From assembly GCA_036940085.1 (NCBI GenBank), contig JALLBK010000650.1, positions 1 through 12,763 on the forward strand: a stretch of 12,763 bases of DNA, read 5' to 3'. The translations under genes were made by a program, and so were the position numbers. The DNA is from Discostella pseudostelligera (taxonomy: Eukaryota; Bacillariophyta; Thalassiosirophyceae; Thalassiosirales; Thalassiosiraceae). The number at the start of each line of letters is the position of its first letter. The first letter of the stretch is position 1. The notes under the pieces are model-generated. The model ran no database searches and was not told the origin of the DNA. It saw only the letters and a program-made list of their open reading frames with translations. Positions 1 through 7,421 of this stretch are shown one piece after another.

Positions 1-547
1 AAAGGGTGTATGGGCAGTATTGTAGATCATATGGTTTCTGTTGTCCTAATCCTCCTTGTTTACCTGGCTTATTGTCATGTATGCATTGCTTCAGAGATCA
101 ATCCACAAATGATGAAAAGGCCGCTCCAATGAGGTTCCTGACGTCTTCCATCGGCCAACATCTGCCCCACGTATGCCTATCATCTGAACAGCCCACATAA
201 TCATCCTATACGCATCATGATGGTGACGTTGGTCGGCGGCGTCATTGTCATTGTGTTGGCCGTGGCAGCGGAGTGGAATGTAGGCCATGGCATGGCCATG
301 GAGTAATGGTAGGCCATGGTATCAAAATCAAAGATCAAAGATCATGTGACGTCCCATGAAATTGCATGACCTTGCATGCAATTTTGCAATATCGCATGTG
401 ACACCGCACAATCGCATGACATCGCAAGAAAACAAATGACATCGAAAGAGAAAATCCCACGAGAAAGGACAGCTTGAAATGACTTTCGAAGTTCTTTGAA
501 CATCACCTGAAAATCTTCAATCTGCGCTGGATAGTCTGTCCGTCACC
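1..547. other. Intergenic region with no recognisable gene
   Basis: I see no gene here. The open frames are short (under 70 codons), low in information and unlike any family I know. Positions 281-320 repeat the words GTAGGCCATGG and CCATGG. Positions about 345-445 hold a loose run of degenerate words built on TCGCATGACA and TTGCATG, each about 10-15 bases apart, which looks like decayed simple sequence. The stretch may be the flank of a gene outside the window, but nothing shows it. Confidence 0.6.
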
Positions 548-1067
548 CATTGCAGTGTTTCTTCCTGAGCACTCAGTGACATTGAAAATGGGTAGTGAGC
601 CCCCATTGCCAGTAAGAATGGGGGCTGAGCACTCAGTGACACTGAGAGTGTGTGGTGAGCCCCCATTGCCGGTGATAAAGTTGGCCAAGCACTCAGTGAT
701 ACTGAATATGGGTAGTGAGCCCCCATTTCCAGTGAGAATGGGGGCTGAGCACTCAGTGACACTGAGAATGGGTGGTGAGTCCCCATTGCCAGTGGAAATG
801 GGGGCTGAGCACTCAGTGATATTGAGAATGGGTGGTGAGCCCCCATTGCCAGTGAGAATGGGGGCTGAGCACTCAGTGACATTGAGAATGGTTAGTGAGC
901 CCCCATTGCCAGTGAGAATTGGAGCCAAGCACTCATTGACACTGAGAAGAATGGGTGATGAGCCCCCATTGCCAGTGAGAATGGGGGCTGAGCACTCAGT
1001 GACATTGTGAATGGGTGGTGAGCCCCCATTGCCAGTGAGAATTGAGAATGGGGGCTGAGCACTCAGT
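548..1067. repeat. Minisatellite of about 60-bp units, roughly 8.5 copies
   Basis: Seven successive blocks starting at 601, 661, 721, 781, 841, 901 and 964 align base for base, with a degenerate copy before them and a partial one after (from 1024). The unit is 60 bp, except that the copy at 901 has 63. The last copy carries an extra 7 bases (TTGAGAA). Each unit holds two small inverted repeats. One is GCCCCCATT and AATGGGGGC around a 9-base loop, for example 839-865. The other is CTCAGT and ACTGAG around GAC, for example 752-766. Copies differ by scattered substitutions, and the copy at 661 is the most diverged. Because 60 is a multiple of three, one plus and two minus frames stay open through most of the array. 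That makes the long open frames a likely by-product of the period. Confidence 0.93.
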
Positions 1068-1812
1068 GAGTTGCCACTGGCCCCTGCTTTGGTAGGAAAC
1101 AGCTTGTGGTACATCTCACATATCATGCTTTTGCTTCGACTTGTTGAAGTTGCTCTTTCCCCCTGCCAAGCCACTCCTGCCGAGCCACTGAGACTACCAC
1201 TCCTCAGATCACTCCTTGTCATCTTGCACCTTTAGTTGCATTTTCATTGCTTGTCCTTGTTACTCCTCAGCATTTTGCATCACTCCTCCTCCTCCTCCTC
1301 ACCACCAACTTCCATGTAGAGTGTACTACAGCAGCTCCTTGCTCCCCTTGCATCCCGCATGAGGAATCCTGATCTTCATATTTTTGTTGACTTCCTACTG
1401 AGCCCTCAGCAGTAGTGGTGCTAAGTATTTTCCCCACCAGCAAGCTTATTCTTGTTGCATCCCTTGGATCATTTTGTCTAATCATCCTCTGCTTGGCATC
1501 CTCCATCTATTGTCTTTTCATATTATTTATCTGTCATCCGTCATCATCATCCTTGTCATGGGGTCATGAGACTATTTAAGAAAGTCATTTTTAATTGCCA
1601 GTGTCATAAATCTAGATACTAGATAATCCTTCTCCTGATTATCTTATCCTACCATCTCCATCAGCAGTCTCAACACTGCATCACCCACCACCATCAAACT
1701 CAACAGGCAGGATTCTGATGGACCATAAAAAGTTGCACATTAGTTACCACCACTATTGAATTCCAACATAGCCAGGATTACTAAGAGAGAGACAACTTCT
1801 ATCCTTAAACGC
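1068..1812. other. Intergenic region downstream of the minisatellite and of RPL27
   Basis: No supported gene. Positions 1068-1510 are pyrimidine-rich on the plus strand, with a (CTC)n run near 1285-1300 and recurring CACTCCT and ACTCCTC words. A 79-codon minus-strand frame at 1267-1506 starts with ATG but resembles no known family. Positions 1511-1812 are AT-richer and should contain the 3' untranslated region of RPL27, which ends at 1813 on the minus strand. I cannot place its polyadenylation site. Confidence 0.5.
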
Positions 1813-2250
1813 TTAGAACCTAAGCTTCTGGAAGAAATAACTGGAACCCGCGGCCTTCTTCTCACTTGTAATCTCCCTTTGATTCAAATATCGGTCCTCA
1901 AAGATTTTCTTCAAGTTCTTCTTCACTTCAACCTTTTTGTCACCAACAAGGTCAGCCTCATCAACTGCCTTCTTTAGATCCATATCTACCTGGTAGCGGG
2001 TAGGAAATACATGGCGGACGTTGATGTACTTGACAAATGGTTTCATGGTGCGACTCCTCTTCTCGACCTTCTTCTTCGACATTCCACGGGTGACCTTGCG
2101 TGGGCCGCGAGCAATGCCGGCGACAAGGCAGTGGGAGAAGCGCTTATCACCCGAGTTGCCATCTTCGATGTTTTTGATAACGACGGCCTTCTTTCCCGCG
2201 TGACGACCAGCGAGGATGATAACTACTTTTCCAGATTTGATGATTGCCAT
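1813..2250 (-). CDS. RPL27: 60S ribosomal protein L27e
   Basis: This encodes a structural protein of the large subunit of the cytosolic ribosome. The 145-residue product runs from ATG at 2250 to TAA at 1813-1815 with no intron in the coding part. Family signs are an N-terminal KOW-type stretch (SGKVVIILAGRHAGKKAVV, about residues 6-24), the block LVAGIARGPRKVT near residues 42-54, the segment FPTRYQVD near 82-89, and the family's characteristic C-terminal end FFQKLRF. Animal L27e is 136 residues, so this one is about 9 longer, mainly through the segment before the C-terminus. The start is secure because the family begins a few residues before the GKVV block. The leader is interrupted by an intron (separate entry). 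The gene diverges from DVR. The assignment is essentially certain. Confidence 0.97.
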   Translation of the reverse strand: MAIIKSGKVVIILAGRHAGKKAVVIKNIEDGNSGDKRFSHCLVAGIARGPRKVTRGMSKKKVEKRSRTMKPFVKYINVRHVFPTRYQVDMDLKKAVDEADLVGDKKVEVKKNLKKIFEDRYLNQREITSEKKAAGSSYFFQKLRF

Positions 2251-2275
2251 TTTAACTAATCAAAGGATCGGTATT

Positions 2276-2480
2276 CTGTAGGATTGAAATGAACGACAGT
2301 GCAAATAAACAAGATTAGAACACGAAGAAAGAATACAGTACTCAGAACTGCCCAATTTCATGGGTGAAGATGGAACACTGAAATAATGTAAATGCGATGG
2401 CAGAGTGTCGTTAAATGAAGTTAGAAGTGAACGGCTGAACATTAAAGAGAAACGACGACGGATAGGAATCGAGAGCTTAC
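2276..2480 (-). other. RPL27: Predicted 5'UTR intron of RPL27 (205 nt)
   Basis: Reading the minus strand, CTG is followed by GTAAGCTC at 2480, a strong donor. The sequence TTTCAATCCTACAG ending at 2276 is a good acceptor with a pyrimidine tract. Splicing joins a leader exon (ending at 2481) to a 25-base remnant of untranslated leader before the ATG at 2250. The upstream exon cannot extend the coding frame, because its open frame meets TAG just before the main ATG. Introns in the leader or beside the start codon are common in eukaryotic ribosomal protein genes. The intron is predicted from splice signals only, and the transcription start is unknown. Confidence 0.7.
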
Positions 2481-2530
2481 CAGATTTTGAACAAACAGCC
2501 GCGCAAAACTCAATCATCAAACGTCGCAAT

Positions 2531-3222
2531 GCTTTCTCATCATGAGATTGCCGTCCTCTTTGAGAGGGATAGGCATAGCGTTGAAAACGCCATGACCATC
2601 GTTGCCAGGGCTTACACGCACCGTCGTTTGTACTGGATCAAGTTTGGGGTGATAAGACCATTGATGTTATTGTCTATGGTGTTGGGTTGAAGTTGCTTGT
2701 GGTCGGCACCGCCGACACATCATAGCACATCATACCACCTTGCTTGATCCTCGCTTCATCTCCACTCATCAAACTTCACTTTTCAGTAACCGGTAACAGG
2801 TAAAATCTATCTACAACGTATTGTACGGTACTTACTGTAAGTAGGATGTACATGTAAAAAATGTACGATATTCGATTTTGAGCGATTCGGACGGTAGCGA
2901 TTAGCGATAGAGTTGAAGTGAATCCTTCCATCATCCATCATCTTCTCCGCGCGCGTTCTTCAACCTTCTTCAACTCAAGAATTAAGAATTCACCAACACC
3001 AACGCAACCTCGCGGCAGAGGGAAGAAAAATATGGAAATGACGATGACGATGACGATGAAAGGTACCATATCTAGAGAGATGATACTGTAGCCTGTGGTA
3101 GTATTCTAGCATTAGCTTGGCGATAGCAACAACGATAAAACCGATTCGAATCTCCACTACGATATCTCTTCCAATATTTAGCTGAAGGGGTAATAATTTG
3201 TCTTAGCAAACAGAGAGGAATC
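2531..3222. promoter_or_regulatory. Divergent intergenic region between RPL27 and DVR
   Basis: These 0.7 kb separate the minus-strand RPL27 leader from the plus-strand DVR start, so both promoters should lie here. I find no gene. Visible features are a (GATGAC)n tract at 3038-3059, short palindromic words around GTACGGTAC and ATGTACAT at about 2820-2870, and TTCTTCAA words near 2955-2975. No convincing TATA box stands out for either gene, so no individual element is assigned. Confidence 0.5.
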
Positions 3223-4966
3223 ATGCAACTCCAAATCCAGCAACGTAATTGTGGGAAAATAGCGCGTTTTGCAATTGCAGCTATCTTCTTGCTGCATCGA
3301 GCACTCTGTTCATCAGAATTACTATCATTTGTCCCTGCATCCACAACTAAACAGAACACAGAATCGAAATTCCTATTGGTGAGAACGACATCATTTTTGA
3401 GTACCAAACCCTACTTCGCAGAATATGCTACAGAATCGGCCGATACGAATATTCGAATAGGTGATGCCAATTCAATTATTTCGAACGATCAACGATCAGG
3501 CGTGGGTAAGACAGCAATCATTGCAGGAAGCACAGGATATATCGGTCGAGCATGTGTTCGCGAGTGTGTTGCCAGGGGTTACAGTACCATTGCACTTGTT
3601 CGTGATGTTTCTCGTGCAAGTACAGACGAGGCTCTAAATAGAGCATCACTGGTTGAGTGTGATGTAACCAATGAAATTGAGGTGCGGAATTTATTCGTTG
3701 ACATTGTTAATGGAAAATATGTCGGGGCGATGCAAGAGAAGGGAGGTAGGAAAACTAGCCCGCCACCAGTTGATATTGTAATTTCCTGCCTTGCATCTCC
3801 ATCTGGGATAGAGAGTGAAGTTCACGCAATCGACTATCAGGCAACACTCAACGTACTCAATGCCGGCCGCAATCCATCCGTGAAAGCCCGACACTTTGTA
3901 TTGCTAAGTGCATTTTGCTGTAGAAATCCCATCCTGAAAGTGAGTGAATTGTGAAATGTTGTACCATCAGCTGCTGCCTCTTTGTTTGGCGTCACAATGC
4001 TGTTTTTCTGATCTCGTGAATTCCTTTTTCTACAGCTTCAGCAGGCAAAATTAGAATTTGAGAAACGACTATCAGAGCAAAATGAAATGACGTATTCAAT
4101 TGTTCGACCAACTGCCTTTTTCAAGAGTGTGAGTGGTCAATATGAATCTATTCTCCAGGGTAATTCTTATGTTCTTTTCGGAGACGGAGCAGCGACGCAA
4201 TGCAATCCTATCGCAGAGGAAGATTTAGCAAAATTCATGTGTGACAGTGCATTGGAGGAGTATAAGGATCAGAGATGGGGAAAAATTCTGAACGTGGGCG
4301 GTCCTGATGCACCTCTGACCAATAAGATGTTGGGAGAGGTAAGTTGGCACAGTTGTTTACCATTTGCCTGATCTCAGACTGCACCGCTAATAATGCTGCT
4401 GTTCTCGCAAAAGATGATGTTCAGAGCAATCAACAAGCCGGCGAAATTTGTTTATGTCCCCACTCAAGTATTTGATTTGTCCATCTCGATGATCGAACTC
4501 TTTGCAAAACTCTGGCCTTCACCGAAATGGAAAGATGTACTAGAAACAGCAAAGATTGGCAAATATTATGCTGTCGAGGATATGCTCACTACCGAGGAGG
4601 ACGAAAAGTTTGGTAGTATCCGTATGATGGATCACTTTGAGAAGATTGCCAGAGAGGGCCAGGATCCATTCACTCCGGTGTACGTCAGCCACTTGCTTAT
4701 ATCTTGTGAAATGCAATGTCTGTTTTGCTGTTTTTTGCTCACGCACTCTCTCGGCAATCAATTCTCTATCAATCTCTCTTCGTAGGCGAGCAACCGCAGT
4801 AATATCCAAAACACTTGAGGCCCTTCCAGCCGTATCAATCTCGGTCCCACTAGGCTTTGGCTTGCTATCGAAACCGGATTTGGTGCAGGATGTCATATCA
4901 CCCAATTCACTTGCCAATGTGCATATGATGCTGGCTGGTTTGAGTGATACAACCAGCGTATCATAA
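3223..4966 (+). CDS. DVR: Divinyl chlorophyllide a 8-vinyl reductase, plastid-targeted (4 exons)
   Basis: The enzyme reduces the 8-vinyl group of divinyl (proto)chlorophyllide a to ethyl using NADPH, giving monovinyl chlorophyll a precursors in the plastid. Exons are 3223-3939, 4036-4338, 4414-4679 and 4786-4966, giving 488 residues. Residues 13-30 form a signal peptide (FAIAAIFLL core), followed by SFVPAS at about 35-40, like the diatom plastid cleavage motif. The atypical short-chain dehydrogenase fold shows the dinucleotide loop GSTGYIG (102-108), VISCLAS (186-192), HFVLLSA (224-230), YSIVRPTAFFKS (259-270), VLFGDG (285-290) and GKYYAVEDML (389-398), all matching the plant-type (N-DVR) family in order. 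The first two introns are fixed by alignment to the family. The third is less certain: the GTACGT donor at 4680 gives a 60-residue tail, whereas donors at 4678 or 4684 would end the protein after about ten more residues. The tail resembles nothing I know. Confidence 0.92.
4680..4785 (+). other. DVR: Third intron of DVR, donor ambiguous (106 nt)
   Basis: The acceptor is a pyrimidine-rich run ending in CGTAG at 4781-4785. Three GT dinucleotides lie close together at 4678, 4680 and 4684. The one at 4680 reads GTACGT, the best match to a GTANGT donor, and restores a frame open to TAA at 4964-4966. The other two lead to a TGA soon after the junction. The choice decides whether the enzyme has a C-terminal extension. 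Confidence 0.6.
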
Positions 4967-5161
4967 TAGAATGCGGCTAATTAATGAGCGCATTGAGAGA
5001 GCGATGGATCAACATTTCTACTCTGATTCACAGGGATTGATAGGAGATGACGCATCATAAAACGCATACTCCATGCGGAAACTATTGCCGACAATTAATT
5101 GCATTTAGGTACACATATCCTCATCGTTTGTAGTATGGTACCTTAATCTTTAATCTCAAGA

Positions 5162-6437
5162 TCATACACAAACACCATTTCTACAGGAAGTACAGCAGGC
5201 GAACTTCCCTGCATGCGTATCACACTCCGTACCCGATCTCCAACAACTCGGATCCTCTCTTGAGGAGAATGTCACTTGTTCCGTACTATCATCCTGACAT
5301 TCCCCCAAGAGTGTCCAACCCAAATTGAATTTGTGCACGCTCCCACCCCCCGGCGCAACACGTTTCCAATCTGGTGGAAAGGAATTGCAGTATAATGAAT
5401 TGGCATCGTCACTGCATTGATAGACACGACCACGAGTCGGTGAATCGTATATCGTTACGGTGTCTCGAGATTGGTAACTGCCGTCGAATTGAGAGTATTC
5501 TGTATATTGAGAGCATACCATACTTCCTCCACCTGATGATGCCGATGACAAGCTCGTCATGCCATCATCATAATTCGATGATCTACTACTACTACCAACA
5601 TTGCTACTATCCGTACATTCCTTAAACGACTTCCAAAAGAATGTAATGCTACAGCAATATTCGGCAGTGTCGAATTGTATATCATCCCAACGTGCCAATC
5701 CAGCACAGTTGGGATTGTTGGAGGTGTTGGGATCGCAGGATTGGACACACTGATTGATGGACCAGTCCACGACTATTGATGAGAGAGAGAACGTAAATAA
5801 GAATAGAGAGAGAGCGTGTGGGTGAGAGAGACGTATGTGTATGGAAAGAATGAGTGGTGATTGCTGTCCAAACGAAATTGGCAAACTCACACCAGCTCGC
5901 CTGCCTTGACCTACTACTCCCTCTTCTCTGTCTTGCCTGATCCATGTCTGCCGGCCTTGTTGTTGACCGAAGATGCCTCGTCGTAGCAGTAGTACTACCG
6001 TGACGATTCGTCTCTAATCTCAAGGACGCCGATGACGAGGGTGACAAGCCATAGTCTTCCGGCCTTTGCTGAGGCTGGCCATCTATTATACTATCTTCGT
6101 CTTCACGATACGTCCCTAAGATTCCTCTCCAATAAAAAAAAGACTCTATTTTCGAAAGTATCGAGTTATTACTACCCCCCAGCTGTGGTTGTCGCCTGAC
6201 AGAGTCAGTATGTCGCTGGTGAACAAACGCCTCAGCCTCAAACTCATGCTCCGGCGGCGACAAGCTCCCGACCCCAACAGCAACAACGTCGTTCTCGTCG
6301 CTCTCATCATCGGCCCCCTCCGCCTCCGCCGGTCGGATCAGCGCCGCGGTGGGAGGACTGCATGTTAACGAGGCTAATATGAGACATATAACGCCTAGGC
6401 TCTTGGCCCGCCGCCTCCTTGCCGTACTCATCATCAT
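5162..6437 (-). CDS. Secreted cysteine-rich protein, possibly wall or carbohydrate-associated
   Basis: Function unknown. Two exons (6437-5891 and 5772-5162) joined by a 118-nt intron with a GTGAGT donor and CAATAG acceptor give 385 residues. The N-terminus has a basic stretch (RRRRAK), a hydrophobic core (LGVICLILASL, residues 14-24) and small residues near 25-32, a good signal peptide. Residues 35-182 are acidic then Ser/Arg-rich, poorly conserved in character, and contain no cysteine. From residue 183 there are 16 cysteines. The first block (183-235) has DWSINQC, a later CC pair and FFWKSFKEC, a pattern I associate with extracellular diatom proteins. A Ser/Gly-rich linker (236-268) follows. 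The second block (269-384) includes RGRVYQC and GWTLLGEC, reminiscent of small chitin-binding modules. No transmembrane segment follows the signal peptide. The two-codon upstream ATG-CCA-TGA overlaps the start. Family placement is inference; the gene model is good. Confidence 0.75.
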
Positions 6438-7421
6438 GGCATGTATAATTGAGGATGAAGAGAGAACTTCTCTCGCTCTTCTCGATAGAGTTATGTTACT
6501 CTTCCACTGCTACTGACCTAGCCACGTTAGTCTACAAGGATCGGATTGCTTGGCGGCTACTGCTCTACTGCATTATCCATAATCCGACGGCATACATTCC
6601 TAAGCAGCATTGCCATTTCACGAAGTGAGTGTTGTTGTTGCTGCGCTCAAATTTTTGCGAGCTCGTCATGGTCGGTGTGTGTGGCCAGGTGTGGCCCGTG
6701 GGTTAGGGCGCGGCCACGGGCTGTGCTGATGATCGTTCGACAGGTTCGGAGGCCGGCTGCGCCTCGTACCTGGGTGAGAAAATCTCCTGAGTTAAAAAGG
6801 AGAAGGGAGAGGAATAGGCTGTAATAAAATGGCTGCGTCAACGCAACCCCGCACAGCCCTGGAAGATCGCGCGCGTGAACTTCTTTGGCGGATGATCACA
6901 AAATAACTTCGCTGATGTTCAACCACTCAATTCCGAGGTCACATTCCCTGCCTACTCTAGTTGTAGAAACACACCTAAACAAAGATAATATATGGATCAT
7001 GAAAGAAGATGATGGATCGACGATGATACAATAATATTCTTACGAAGCTGACATCCTTTTTGCTGTAGGTAGTAGTTGTGCTCATGGTAATCCCATGCAA
7101 CCTACTCTCTTTCAATTTTAGGTGAGAATATTGATAGTATCAACGAAAGTTGATGTTTACGCTCACCATAATATCATCAGATATCATCTCATCTCGAGGT
7201 CTCAATTGCCTGCTCTATTCTACGAGTTTTATCAAGAGTACGATCATATTGATTTTCATTCAATTTATTTGATTGCGACCATCGCCAAACAGTATTACAT
7301 TTTATGATTTCACTCTCATCCACTTAATTCTCCAAGATGGTACAACCTAAGATCCCTTTCTCCCTACAAGCTCCCTACCATCTACCACTGGATTCCTTCT
7401 CTTCCACAGGAATTCATCTTT
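6438..7421. other. Intergenic region upstream of the secreted-protein gene
   Basis: This lies between two minus-strand genes and should hold the 3' untranslated region of eIF4G (just below 7421) and the promoter of the secreted-protein gene (above 6437). No open frame looks like a known protein. The region from about 6640 to 6900 is GC-richer than its surroundings and contains a perfect 8-bp stem. A 25-codon frame with ATG at 6829 and TAA at 6904-6906 is present but unsupported. From about 6960 to 7320 the sequence is AT-rich and featureless. Confidence 0.5.
6694..6721. other. GC-rich perfect inverted repeat
   Basis: GCCCGTGG at 6694-6701 is the exact reverse complement of CCACGGGC at 6714-6721, around a 12-base loop (6702-6713). 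The stem can extend outward with G-U pairs if transcribed from the plus strand. It sits in the GC-rich island of an otherwise AT-rich spacer. It could be an RNA structure or chance, and no tRNA-like arms are visible around it. Confidence 0.4.

Noticed and set aside
345..445. Regulatory array of TCGCATGACA-like words
   Set aside because: Spacing and sequence are irregular and no gene lies next to it; decayed simple sequence is the simpler reading.
555..1010. 151-codon plus-strand frame in the minisatellite
   Set aside because: It begins at a GTG rather than an ATG, consists only of repeat sequence, and is stopped by a single substitution in the copy at 964.
548..1067. CRISPR-like array
   Set aside because: The whole 60-bp unit repeats, with no unique spacers between short repeats, and the surrounding genes are eukaryotic.
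1267..1506. 79-codon minus-strand frame
   Set aside because: No recognisable family, low-complexity end (RRRRR from a GAG run) and no supported splice link to the next frame.
2487..2690. 67-codon plus-strand frame in the RPL27-DVR spacer
   Set aside because: No family resemblance; it overlaps the predicted RPL27 leader and promoter.
5966..5977. RxLR-like motif (RHLR, residues 154-157) in the secreted protein
   Set aside because: It lies over 120 residues after the signal peptide in a Ser/Arg/Thr-rich stretch where such a match is expected by chance, and the window carries a plastid gene, so it is not an oomycete.
6675..6760. Possible tRNA around GGTTCGGAGG
   Set aside because: No acceptor stem or cloverleaf can be drawn, and the A-box-like word is poor.
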